From the NCBI RefSeq assembly GCF_008000815.1, contig NZ_CP042806.1, positions 4,898,001 to 4,962,000 on the forward strand: DNA of 64,000 nucleotides, in the 5' to 3' direction. How positions within the stretch are numbered: position 1 is the stretch's first letter; the number at the start of each line of letters is the position of its first letter. The notes under the pieces are model-generated. The model did no database searches. It was not told the origin of the DNA and saw nothing but the letters and a program-made list of their open reading frames with translations. Shown one piece after another: positions 34,373 through 42,730 of the stretch. The DNA comes from Terriglobus albidus (GTDB lineage: Bacteria; Acidobacteriota; Terriglobia; Terriglobales; Acidobacteriaceae). Both the position numbers and the translations under genes were made by a program.

Positions 34373-37300
34373 CAGAAGGTCTGCCCAATACTGAAGAAGA
34401 AATTGAAGTGACTTGCGCGTCCCGCAAATCCGTTCACCTGCGGGTAGGGCTTCGAATAGTCGTTCACGACCGGATAAAACGGCGGATTCAGGTTATAGCT
34501 GAAGTCCACGCGGAGCGGCCCGACCGGAGTCTTATACCGGGCGCCCGTGCCGATCGCATGAGAGAAATAGTTGAAGTCGCAGGTACCGGTTGTTACCCCG
34601 GTAAAGATCTTGCAGGTCTGCTCATTCGGCTGATGGAAGCGGCCAAAGCTTTTCCAGATGTCGGACACGTTAATAAATGCATTGCCCATGTCGTGGAACA
34701 ACACCACCTGAAGATTGTCATTCACCAGCGGCAATACCGGCCCGGGCAAGCGCATCTCAAAGCTGTTCACAAAAACGCCGTTTCCACCAACCGGAAATCC
34801 CGTCGTCAGGTCGCGTGGTCCTGCGCCGTTGATAGGAAAGCCACGATGCGAGGTCGCACCGCCGGCGTATAAACGCTCCGGCAGCGGCACCGCAATGCAG
34901 CTCGGGTCTGTTACCAGCTTCGAGGTGCACGCCGTGTTGCCGTTAAGCTGAGGATTCTGGCCCAGCGTTGCGATAAATCCGAACCGGGTGCTCCGGGCAA
35001 AGACATAGCGGCTCTTCTTGCCGAAAGCATAATAGGTGGAGTTCGTAATATCGGTCCGGTTGAAGTCCACATCCGAACCGAAGACATGGTTGGAAAAGAA
35101 GTTCTGCACCGAGAGATAAAGTCCCTTGGTCGAGTCCAGCGGCGATGGTTGACGCGTATCGTGCAGCAGCGTAATTCCAGGGCCACCCACTTTCACCGGC
35201 TGCGATAGCAGCGGAATCAGATTCGCAGCAATCTGCAGGCTCGCCTGATCCACTGACACGCGACGATAAGTGAAGTCATAGATCAACGTATCGGCGCGGT
35301 TCACCCGCTGCGTCAGCTTCATGGAACCCTGCAACTGCTTGGACGCATAGGTCGAGATGTTACGGACATTGCTGTAGCCGCCGGAGACCGCAGCATCCAG
35401 GTTGCGCCTGTTACGGAAGTGCGGCAGCGAGAAGGTCGCCGTCGCAATCTGTTCCAGAAGGCCATAGGTCACATGCATCGACAGCGATTGATCTGTTCCG
35501 CGAAGGTTGATACGGGTGACGTCGATGCTGACGCGTGGGCTCACGCCCGCCTTCCCTTCCTGCTTACAGTCCGCACCAGGATTCAGCGATTGCTGCGCAT
35601 TGCAGTTCGTCTGCGGTGTTCCAGTCTGCGCCTCAAAGCCGAAACCATACGTCACGTCCCAACGCTTTGCTTCTTTCAATTGCACCAGCACATTCTTGCG
35701 CGAGGTATGGCCGTCGGGATTCTGGACCGCTGTATTTACTTCGCTGAACAACGCGAGGTTATAGAGATTGCGCTGCGTATCCAGCAACGCTGTCTGGTCC
35801 AGCGGCTGGTCCGGCTTGAGCTCAATTTGCCGCTGCACGATACCTGGCCGGGTTTTCAACGCTCCGGAGATAAGGACTTTGTTCACAAAGACCTGCTCGC
35901 CTTCGGTGACATCCAGCGAGACATTCATCACGCTGTCGCCACCGTCGGCCTTCGACTGGTGCACTTCTACCCGGGCCTGGTCAAAACCGTGGCTGAGGTA
36001 ATACCCCAGAACGGCGTCGCGATCGCCCGACAACGTAATCAACGAATACGGCTGGCCCTGCTGAGCATTCAAAAGACCGCGAATCTCAGTGCTGCGCGCC
36101 GGGTTGGCGCCATTGAGAGCGACCTCGCCAAACTTCTGCTGCGTCCCTTCTGTCACAGTCAGAAGAACCTGAATCTGGGCCGACTTCTTCTTGTCGGACT
36201 CGACATCTTTAACGTCGGTCTTTACTTCGGCATGGCTGAAACCATTGGCGCGATACAGTGCCTGAATTGAGGCAACATCGGCGGCCAGGAGTTGCTGGCT
36301 GTAGCGGCCTACACGGTTATATGCGTCCGCACGAGCCACCTGCATACGTTCTTTCAGAGTGTCGGTATCGAAGTACTGATTCCCGGCGATGTCTACCGAT
36401 ACAACCTTGTGTTTCCGGTTGTTGTGGATGGTATAGGTCACCGTCTCCTGCGCTGTGCCCGCACCGCTGCGCGACGCCGTTACGTCGACGTCAAAGAACC
36501 CTTTCCGCTGCAAGGCTTCCTTAATGTTGTGGGCCCCTTCGTTGACCAGGTCGTTGTCAACGGCACTCTCTTCATAAATCGGCACCAGCTTTTTCAACTG
36601 GCGGCTTGAAATCTTGTCGCCTTCCGTTACAACGCGCACAATCGCACCCTGGTTGGCATTGAACTTGTAGTCCAGTTGCTTGCGCTGGTCGTTGTACTGC
36701 GACTCTTCCAGAGCGATGGTCGCCTCCAGGCGATCTTTCTTCTGATAGTTCTTACGAAGCCGCGTGAAGGCGTTCGAGACTGTGTCGCGATTGACCTTGG
36801 TCTTTTCCTTCAGCTTGCCGCGTTTCCGAAACTCCACAAGCGTCATTCCCGGGTCGCCTGAGAGCGCCACCTGGCCGACGCGCGCCTGCGGTCCGATGTG
36901 CACCGTATAGGAGACGTCTACCTGCTTTCCCGCCTCATCGACTTTGGTCGCGGGCGTGATCGTGGGCTGGTAGTAGCCATTCTGCTGCAGCGACTGCTTG
37001 ATGCCGTCCACGCCCGCTGCGACCTTCTCCTCTTGAAAAGGTGTGCCCGGTTGCAACTGCGACGCATACTCCAGAATGCTGGTCAGGCGTTCATTATTGA
37101 CTTCCAGAATATCGATCCGGCCGACAAAGTAGCGCGACGTTCCGTAGAAGATCAACGTCACCGAATCGCCATGCCGCACGCCCCTGAGTTCAATATCCCG
37201 ATAAAGGCCCGAGCTATACAGGCGGCGCGTCATCTCCTGCAAACTTGCCGGGTCAAGCACCTGATTTTCGTGAACAGGAAGCTCTGACACCAATCCCTGC

Positions 37301-37530
37301 TGCTGCTCCAGGGTCACGCCTTCGAATTCGATCTTGTCGACCTTCAGTCCGCGCAGATTCCAGATACCGCTTGTGGGCGTGGGTGTGGTGGTCGTTTGCT
37401 GATCGGATCCCCCCGCAGAGACAAAAGCCTGGTCTACCGCCTGGGAATGGGCCAGGTTTACCGCGCACCCAAGCAGCAGGCACGCGATCACGCCTCGTCT
37501 TGATGGCCATCTGCTCCTGCACCCAAACAC
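34372..37530 (-). CDS. Omp85-family outer-membrane assembly protein with about seven POTRA domains
   Basis: The 1052-residue BamA/TamA-type protein has a signal peptide (RRGVIACLLLGCAVNLAHSQA). By my alignment, seven POTRA-like beta-alpha-alpha-beta units lie at roughly 57-130, 133-215, 216-300, 300-375, 376-460, 461-545 and 546-630. The last ~400 residues form a 16-strand surface-antigen barrel with the conserved SHRGF loop-6 motif and a terminal Phe. Three loops each carry a close Cys pair (C-x11-C, C-x9-C, C-x10-C). It could be the main BamA or a TamA partner for the tamB gene below; linkage supports the latter. The start is GTG. Confidence 0.92.
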   Translation of the reverse strand: MFGCRSRWPSRRGVIACLLLGCAVNLAHSQAVDQAFVSAGGSDQQTTTTPTPTSGIWNLRGLKVDKIEFEGVTLEQQQGLVSELPVHENQVLDPASLQEMTRRLYSSGLYRDIELRGVRHGDSVTLIFYGTSRYFVGRIDILEVNNERLTSILEYASQLQPGTPFQEEKVAAGVDGIKQSLQQNGYYQPTITPATKVDEAGKQVDVSYTVHIGPQARVGQVALSGDPGMTLVEFRKRGKLKEKTKVNRDTVSNAFTRLRKNYQKKDRLEATIALEESQYNDQRKQLDYKFNANQGAIVRVVTEGDKISSRQLKKLVPIYEESAVDNDLVNEGAHNIKEALQRKGFFDVDVTASRSGAGTAQETVTYTIHNNRKHKVVSVDIAGNQYFDTDTLKERMQVARADAYNRVGRYSQQLLAADVASIQALYRANGFSHAEVKTDVKDVESDKKKSAQIQVLLTVTEGTQQKFGEVALNGANPARSTEIRGLLNAQQGQPYSLITLSGDRDAVLGYYLSHGFDQARVEVHQSKADGGDSVMNVSLDVTEGEQVFVNKVLISGALKTRPGIVQRQIELKPDQPLDQTALLDTQRNLYNLALFSEVNTAVQNPDGHTSRKNVLVQLKEAKRWDVTYGFGFEAQTGTPQTNCNAQQSLNPGADCKQEGKAGVSPRVSIDVTRINLRGTDQSLSMHVTYGLLEQIATATFSLPHFRNRRNLDAAVSGGYSNVRNISTYASKQLQGSMKLTQRVNRADTLIYDFTYRRVSVDQASLQIAANLIPLLSQPVKVGGPGITLLHDTRQPSPLDSTKGLYLSVQNFFSNHVFGSDVDFNRTDITNSTYYAFGKKSRYVFARSTRFGFIATLGQNPQLNGNTACTSKLVTDPSCIAVPLPERLYAGGATSHRGFPINGAGPRDLTTGFPVGGNGVFVNSFEMRLPGPVLPLVNDNLQVVLFHDMGNAFINVSDIWKSFGRFHQPNEQTCKIFTGVTTGTCDFNYFSHAIGTGARYKTPVGPLRVDFSYNLNPPFYPVVNDYSKPYPQVNGFAGRASHFNFFFSIGQTF

Positions 37531-37702
37531 GTCTGCCCTGCGACCCCTTCCCGGCTTTCCTGCGACGCGACGGTGCGAGGGCCCTTCAGCACCCGCACAG
37601 AACGCTTTATTACGGTCCGCTCAGTTCTCAGGTTGGATGCTTCAGCCACTCCGGATGTCAACCAACAGAGACCTGCGAACTTTCCCTATACTAAGGGTTG
37701 TC

Positions 37703-38743
37703 GTGTCTGTCCTTTCAGCCACTTCCGAGACGGTTGCCGAACGCTACTCCCGGCAGGTCCTGTTTGCGCCCATCGGCGAGGCAGGACAGCAGAAGATCGC
37801 CGCCGCACACGTAGCCATCGTTGGCTGCGGCGCGACCGGAGCGGCGGCCGCTGCCCTGCTGGCGCGCGCCGGAGTGGGCACTCTGACACTCATCGACCGC
37901 GACTTTGTTGAAGAGTCCAACCTCCAGCGCCAGGTCCTCTTTGAAGAAGAGGACGCGCGCAATGCCACACCGAAGGCCGAGGCCGCCCGCCGGCGCATCG
38001 CAGCCTTTAACTCCCAGATTGCCATTCACGCACACATTGCGGACCTCGTCCCCGGCAATATTCATGAACTTCTCAACGGCGCGCAGATTGTTCTGGATGC
38101 CACCGACAACTTCGAGACGCGCTATCTGATCAACGACTATTCCATCGAACAGACCGTTCCCTGGATCTATGCGGCCGCTATCGGCTCCTATGCCGCCAGC
38201 ATGAACATTCTTCCGGGACAGACAGCGTGCCTCGCCTGCCTCTTTCCCAAGCCGCCTTCAGGCACGGTCGAGACCTGCGATACCGCCGGCATTCTTAATA
38301 CCGCCGTCAACTTCGCTGCGTCGCTGCAGGTGACCGAGACCCTGAAATATCTCACCGGCGATCTGAATGCCATGCGCCGTACCCTGCTCTCTTACGATCT
38401 GTGGACCAATGAGCGCGGCGAAATCTCTTCGGCCAGGCCGGATTCCGAGTGTGAGGTCTGCGGTAAGCGGCAATTTGTTCACCTGGCCGGTGAGGCTCGT
38501 CCTCACATCACGCTCTGTGGCCGGAACTCCGTCCAGATCCACGAGCACAACCGGCCCGTCGATTTCGCCGAGCTGGCGGCGCGCCTGGCGCCCCACGGCA
38601 CGATCCGTTCCAACGAGTTGCTGCTGCGATTTGAACGCCCGCCGTTTACGATCACGGTCTTTCCCGATGGACGCGCGCTGATTCAGGGCACCACCGATCC
38701 AGTGCAGGCCCGTACTCTCTACGCCCGTTATATCGGCTCGTAG
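37703..38743 (+). CDS. ThiF/MoeB/HesA-family E1-like adenylyltransferase
   Basis: This enzyme would activate a ubiquitin-like sulfur carrier by adenylating its C-terminal glycine. In 346 residues it has the nucleotide loop GCGATGAAAAALLARAG, the acidic strand LIDRDFVEESNLQRQ, the catalytic Cys in VETCDTAG and two zinc CxxC pairs (CLAC, CEVC). Residues beyond ~255 form an added C-terminal domain with no clear family, not a rhodanese. MoaD (20.7 kb) is a plausible partner. The start is GTG at 37703, since AAGGG lies upstream and the longer frame is low in content. Its TAG stop ends on the first base of repeat copy 3. Confidence 0.9.
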   Translation: MSVLSATSETVAERYSRQVLFAPIGEAGQQKIAAAHVAIVGCGATGAAAAALLARAGVGTLTLIDRDFVEESNLQRQVLFEEEDARNATPKAEAARRRIAAFNSQIAIHAHIADLVPGNIHELLNGAQIVLDATDNFETRYLINDYSIEQTVPWIYAAAIGSYAASMNILPGQTACLACLFPKPPSGTVETCDTAGILNTAVNFAASLQVTETLKYLTGDLNAMRRTLLSYDLWTNERGEISSARPDSECEVCGKRQFVHLAGEARPHITLCGRNSVQIHEHNRPVDFAELAARLAPHGTIRSNELLLRFERPPFTITVFPDGRALIQGTTDPVQARTLYARYIGS

Positions 38744-38854
38744 AGCATTTTTCCTGTAGCCGGGTATCCCGGGAGGAGCGTGCGTCGGCATTTTCATTGA
38801 GAAAAACGCCAATAGATGCACAAGCCCTGCTCTACGCCTACAGGAAAAAAGCTT
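38743..38854 (+). repeat. palindromic dispersed element, copy 3 (family P112)
   Basis: The left terminus is GAGCATTTTTCCTGT; the right arm ends AAAAAAGCTT and is more decayed. The central hairpin has mutated from GGCG to GGCA. The stop codon of the ThiF-like gene is made together with its first base. The rest of the gap to the sigma gene, 38855-39078, holds no gene I can support and should contain the sigma operon promoter. Confidence 0.85.
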
Positions 38855-39078
38855 TATCGCTCAATGTTTTGCTGCGTTTCGCCGAAGGCCGGATGTCTTC
38901 GTCAGGCAACTCACACTTCTATCGTGGCCTCTAACAAAGTAAGCCACCGAAGGCGTCAGTTTGTTTTCAGCCAATCGTACCGCCATGCTGTACTATTGGT
39001 GTCCTGGCGCATGACTTTTATGCACGTAACCCGGTTCCACGAAGCCATAACAACCCTATGCAACTTCAAGGCAGGACG

Positions 39079-39705
39079 ATGACCCAGACCAACGCGACGC
39101 CAGGCATGTTTAAGCGTAATCCGCCCATCGCCGGCGAGGCAGATGCCCTGGAGCGGGCCAAAAACGGTGACCCCGACGCATTTGCCAAACTCTATGCGCT
39201 TCACAAGCGGCGCGTTTACACGCTGTGCCTTCGTATGCTCGGCAATGTCTCTGAAGCCGAAGACATGACCCAGGAAGCGTTTCTGCATCTCTTTCGCAAG
39301 CTCGGCAGCTTCCGTGGGGAGAGCGCGTTTTCGACCTGGCTGCACCGTCTGACCGTCAATCTGGTGCTGATGCATCTGCGCAAGAAGGGGCTACAGCTCG
39401 TCTCACTTGAAGAGACCATCAATCCCAGCGAAGAAGATGCACCGAAGCGTGACTTCGGCACCGCTGATCCCCAGCTTTCCGGCTCCGTCGATCGCGTCGC
39501 GCTCGAACGCGCTATTGCTACCCTTCCCCCGGGATATCGTCTGGTCTTCGTGTTGCATGACATCGAAGGCTATGAGCACAATGAGATTGCCGCCATGCTT
39601 GAGTGTTCTACCGGCAATTCCAAATCCCAGTTGCATAAGGCCCGCCTCAAGCTCCGCGAATTACTTAAGCAGAATGAGATGGCTGCCCGGCAGGAGGTTG
39701 CTTAA
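39079..39705 (+). CDS. ECF-type RNA polymerase sigma factor
   Basis: The 208-residue sigma-70-like factor has region 2 ([42 protein letters not shown], then [26 protein letters not shown]) and region 4 ([55 protein letters not shown]). Region 3 is missing, as in extracytoplasmic-function sigma factors. The ATG at 39079 has GGCAGG upstream; an earlier ATG at 39058 has none. The anti-sigma gene follows without any gap (TAA then GTG), so the two are tightly coupled. Confidence 0.95.
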   Translation: MTQTNATPGMFKRNPPIAGEADALERAKNGDPDAFAKLYALHKRRVYTLCLRMLGNVSEAEDMTQEAFLHLFRKLGSFRGESAFSTWLHRLTVNLVLMHLRKKGLQLVSLEETINPSEEDAPKRDFGTADPQLSGSVDRVALERAIATLPPGYRLVFVLHDIEGYEHNEIAAMLECSTGNSKSQLHKARLKLRELLKQNEMAARQEVA

Positions 39706-40017
39706 GTGTCCGATTCCACACCAATCCGCACGATCGATTGCGCGGAGTTCCAGGAACAGCTCCCAGAGCTCTTTGCTAACTCCAAGGGAGGCAGGCTCTC
39801 GGACGATCCCGTTTATGCGACGCACCTGAGCACCTGCCCGACTTGTGCAGCTCTGGTTCGCGACCTGGAGTACATCGCAGAACAGGCCCGCATGCTGCTT
39901 GATCCTGGCAGCGATATCGATCCTTCCGAAGATGTCTGGAATAACATCCAGACGGCGCTGGCCGCCACGAACGGGGATGAAGGCGGCGGCAAACCGAACG
40001 GTCATTCACCGCACTGA
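39706..40017 (+). CDS. zinc-binding anti-sigma factor (ZAS-like)
   Basis: The 103-residue soluble protein has a Cys near residue 12 (DCAEFQEQLPELF) and the motif THLSTCPTCAALVRDLEYI. Together these fit the zinc-containing anti-sigma pattern H-x3-C-x2-C with an upstream ligand. It has no membrane helix, so it would act in the cytosol, perhaps redox-controlled through zinc release like RsrA/ChrR-type proteins. It starts with GTG right after the sigma factor stop, a layout typical of ECF pairs. Confidence 0.83.
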   Translation: MSDSTPIRTIDCAEFQEQLPELFANSKGGRLSDDPVYATHLSTCPTCAALVRDLEYIAEQARMLLDPGSDIDPSEDVWNNIQTALAATNGDEGGGKPNGHSPH

Positions 40018-40035
40018 TCGCGTTTCAGCAGATAA

Positions 40036-40068
40036 GAAAAGCGCGCAGCGAATGCTGCGCGCTTTTTC
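40036..40068 (+). terminator. Rho-independent terminator of the sigma/anti-sigma operon
   Basis: The 10 bp perfect stem AGCGCGCAGC/GCTGCGCGCT with loop GAAT is followed by TTTTCTGTTT. Confidence 0.95.
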
Positions 40069-40085
40069 TGTTTGAACCTCGTTTA

Positions 40086-40187
40086 GCGCATTTTTCCTGT
40101 TGCCGGGTATTCCGGGAGTAGCGTGCAGCGGCGTTTTCATTGAGGAAAACGCACAAGCCCTGCTCTACACCTACAGGAAAAATCCTC
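40086..40187 (+). repeat. palindromic dispersed element, copy 4 (family P112), 10 bp shorter
   Basis: The copy has 102 bp with termini GCGCATTTTTCCTGT and ACAGGAAAAATCCTC. The segment CCATAGATG after the central hairpin, present in copies 2 and 5, is missing here. Both ends are bordered by TA. It lies between the sigma-operon terminator and trpE. Confidence 0.85.
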
Positions 40188-40194
40188 TAGCTGC

Positions 40195-41691
40195 TTAGGA
40201 TTGCGTCCTGGCTCGCTCAATTGCCCGCACCACTGCGCGCGCCTTGTTTACGCTCTCCTGGAACTCCTTCTCCGGCACGGAATCGGCCACAATGCCGGCG
40301 CCGGCCTGGATATGCCCCTCTTTGCCATGCATGAACAACGTACGGATCGCGATGCAGGAGTCGAGATTTCCGGAGAAATCCGCATACAGCACACTGCCGC
40401 CGTATACGCCACGGCGTGACGGCTCCAACTCCTCGATCACCTCCATGGCGCGGATCTTCGGCGCACCTGATAGAGTGCCCGCGGGGAAGCAGGCACGGAA
40501 GGCGTCCATCGGGTTGAGGCCATCACGGAGGGTACCTTCGATCGAGCTGACCATATGCATGACATGCGAATAGCGCTCGACAAACATCAGATCCGTCACC
40601 TTGACCGATCCGAACTCGGAGACGCGGCCCACGTCGTTACGGCCCAGGTCAACCAGCATGACATGCTCAGCAACCTCCTTCGGGTCCTGGCGCATATGCA
40701 GCTCCAGCGCGAGATCCTCCGCCGGGTCTTCCGCCCGTGGCTGCGTGCCTGCAATCGGACGGTACTCCACCTTCGATCCGTGAACGCGCACCAGCAGTTC
40801 CGGCGATGAGCCGACGATATGCGCCGGAACACCGTCCATCGGGAAACGGAGAAAGTACATGTACGGGCTGGGATTGACGATACGCAGCGAACGATAGACC
40901 TCAAAGGCATCCACACCCGGGGTGACGTCGAAGCGTTGCGACAGAACACACTGGAATATGTCGCCCGCGGCGATATATTCCTTCGTCTTTTCCACAGCCT
41001 TAAGGAACTGAGCCTTGCGGGTCCGCGGCTTGATCTCGAGCTTCGCCTCGTTCTTCCGCTTCCGCGTCCGTTTCAGTGACGTATGCAGGCGTTTTTCCAG
41101 CGCATTCAGCCGGCTCTCAGACCGCTTGTACGCTGTCGTCGGAGAGGTTTTCGTCACGTCCGCGGTCACAATCAGGTGGATCGCCTTCTTCACATGGTCG
41201 AAAGCCAGCACCTGATCGAAGAACATCAGGCAGGCATCCGGCACATGCAGCTCGTCTGTGGCGAGCTCCGGCAGGCGCTCGATCTGACGAACGACGTCAT
41301 AGCTGAAGAAGCCCACAGCCCCCGCGGTAAATGGAGGCAGGCCCGGCAGCTTGGCCGGTTTATGTGCCGTCAATGCCGCTTTCAGCTCTGCGAAGATATC
41401 GCCGGTGAAGTTCCGCGTCCGCTTCCCTTCCGTGACGGTAATCGACGTTCCGCGAGAGGTCATGCGGCGATACGGCTGAATGCCGATGAAGGTGTAGCGG
41501 CCAATGCGCTCGCCGCCTTCAACGGACTCCAGCAGAAATGCCTCCGGCTCCTCGGCGGCAATGCGCAGGAAGGCGGAAACCGGAGTCTCGAGATCGGCGG
41601 TCACCGTGCGGTAGACCGGAACCAGGGTGTGCGATTTCGCCAGACGGACGAAATCCTTCTGCAATGGAAAAGTTGTAGCGTCGGACGGCAT
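40195..41691 (-). CDS. trpE: anthranilate synthase component I
   Basis: TrpE makes anthranilate from chorismate with ammonia or glutamine-derived ammonia, the first step of tryptophan synthesis. The 498 residues include the feedback-site motif LLESVEGGERIGRYTFIG (~53-70). The chorismate-binding core has GDIFQCVLSQRF, RPIAGTQPR, LVDLGRNDVGRV, GTLSGAPKIRAMEVI and GAGIVADSVPEKEF. The trpG gene is not adjacent. The ATG at 41691 is used, because the preceding TTG has no support. It is flanked by repeat copies 4 and 5. No leader peptide is seen. Confidence 0.96.
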   Translation of the reverse strand: MPSDATTFPLQKDFVRLAKSHTLVPVYRTVTADLETPVSAFLRIAAEEPEAFLLESVEGGERIGRYTFIGIQPYRRMTSRGTSITVTEGKRTRNFTGDIFAELKAALTAHKPAKLPGLPPFTAGAVGFFSYDVVRQIERLPELATDELHVPDACLMFFDQVLAFDHVKKAIHLIVTADVTKTSPTTAYKRSESRLNALEKRLHTSLKRTRKRKNEAKLEIKPRTRKAQFLKAVEKTKEYIAAGDIFQCVLSQRFDVTPGVDAFEVYRSLRIVNPSPYMYFLRFPMDGVPAHIVGSSPELLVRVHGSKVEYRPIAGTQPRAEDPAEDLALELHMRQDPKEVAEHVMLVDLGRNDVGRVSEFGSVKVTDLMFVERYSHVMHMVSSIEGTLRDGLNPMDAFRACFPAGTLSGAPKIRAMEVIEELEPSRRGVYGGSVLYADFSGNLDSCIAIRTLFMHGKEGHIQAGAGIVADSVPEKEFQESVNKARAVVRAIERARTQS

Positions 41692-41763
41692 CAAGGCTTA
41701 TGGTAAATCTGCCCTGCCGGAAGGGCTTGGTAAATTCCCAAAATCCACAAAGGACGAATGCTA

Positions 41764-41875
41764 GAGCATTTCTCCTGTTGCTGGGTAGCCCGGAAGGGGA
41801 GTGCAGCGGCGTTTTCATTGCGGAAAACGCCCATAGATAACGAATCTCTACACGACACCTACAGGAGAAATGCTT
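41764..41875 (+). repeat. palindromic dispersed element, copy 5 (family P112)
   Basis: The copy has 112 bp with termini GAGCATTTCTCCTGT and ACAGGAGAAATGCTT (14 of 15 pair) and an intact central hairpin. Its right end is one base before the ATG of the gene at 41877, and the AGGAG in the terminus is the Shine-Dalgarno of that gene, 9 bases from the start. Confidence 0.92.
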
Positions 41876-41876
41876 C

Positions 41877-42605
41877 ATGGCAACGACTGCTGTGGCTGTA
41901 AAACGGCCGGTACATCCGGACCGTATCTTCTTTCCCATGCTGTGCGGCTTGATGCTTCTCCTGGTTTGGTTCGGATTCTCAAAAACCTACTACGCCGCTG
42001 GCATGGTCCACGCCAAACTTCCCAGCCCAACCATTCACGTACACGCCATCGCGGCAACATTGTGGTTGATTACCCTGATTATCCAGATCGGCCTCGTCTC
42101 CGCCCGCAAGGTGAAACTGCACATGACGGTAGGTCTGTGGGGCTTCAGCCTGGCGGCGGGCTGGGTCGTCATCGCCATGGCTGCGGCTCTGGACGCGTTA
42201 CGGCGCAACATGTCTCCTCCCGGCTCAGGTCTCGATCCGCTGACCTTCTTTATTGTTCCAGTCACAGGTGCCGGACTTTTCGCATGGTTTGCCGGATGGA
42301 GCTACCTGGCCCGCCGCACGCCCCAGGCGCACAAGCGGCTGATCATGATCGCAACCATCGCCATTCTGGATGCCGCCGTCGGCCGCTTTCCGTACACGGT
42401 ATGGCCCAGCCTGACCGGTCTGAAGCAGTCACTCGTGCTTTTCGTACTGCTCGCCGCCATCATGGTCTACGACCTCATCACGCTGAAAAGAATCCATCGC
42501 GCTACCTGGATTCCGGCCCTGGCGCTCATCGTGGTGCACCTGACACGGATTCCGTTCGGACAAACTCACCTCTGGATGCGGTTCGCGGCAATGTGCCAGG
42601 GTTAG
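41877..42605 (+). CDS. polytopic membrane protein of unknown function
   Basis: The 242 residues hold about seven hydrophobic helices (for example MLCGLMLLLVWFGFSK, IHVHAIAATLWLITLIIQIGL, FIVPVTGAGLFAWFAGWSYLA). Conserved-looking His occur in TIHVHAI, LHMTVG and AHKRLIMI. The pattern of helices with inward His resembles DUF2306/DUF420-type or cytochrome-like membrane proteins, but I cannot assign a family. It lies upstream of the haem farnesyltransferase operon, though a strong hairpin separates them. Its ribosome site is inside repeat copy 5. Confidence 0.75.
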   Translation: MATTAVAVKRPVHPDRIFFPMLCGLMLLLVWFGFSKTYYAAGMVHAKLPSPTIHVHAIAATLWLITLIIQIGLVSARKVKLHMTVGLWGFSLAAGWVVIAMAAALDALRRNMSPPGSGLDPLTFFIVPVTGAGLFAWFAGWSYLARRTPQAHKRLIMIATIAILDAAVGRFPYTVWPSLTGLKQSLVLFVLLAAIMVYDLITLKRIHRATWIPALALIVVHLTRIPFGQTHLWMRFAAMCQG

Positions 42606-42642
42606 GGCGTATTTCGAGAAGCAGCTACCGCAGAATCTGTCC

Positions 42643-42672
42643 GAAAATCGGCTGCTACGGCAGCCGATTTTC
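42643..42672 (+). terminator. long perfect hairpin, probable terminator
   Basis: A 13 bp perfect stem (GAAAATCGGCTGC and GCAGCCGATTTTC) with loop TACG lies 37 bases beyond the stop at 42605. The A-rich 5' side and T-rich 3' side let it work in both directions. Confidence 0.8.
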
Positions 42673-42730
42673 TATATGGGCTCCCACTGAGGCCCTGTAG
42701 CAGAAATCAGCGCGGTATCCTAGAAGGAGC

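Noticed and set aside
38258-38821. Short peptides with FSMKMPTHAPPGIPGYRKNAL-like text, here and at repeat copies 1 and 5
   Set aside because: They are translations of the P112 repeat, not genes; the resemblance between them reflects repeated DNA.
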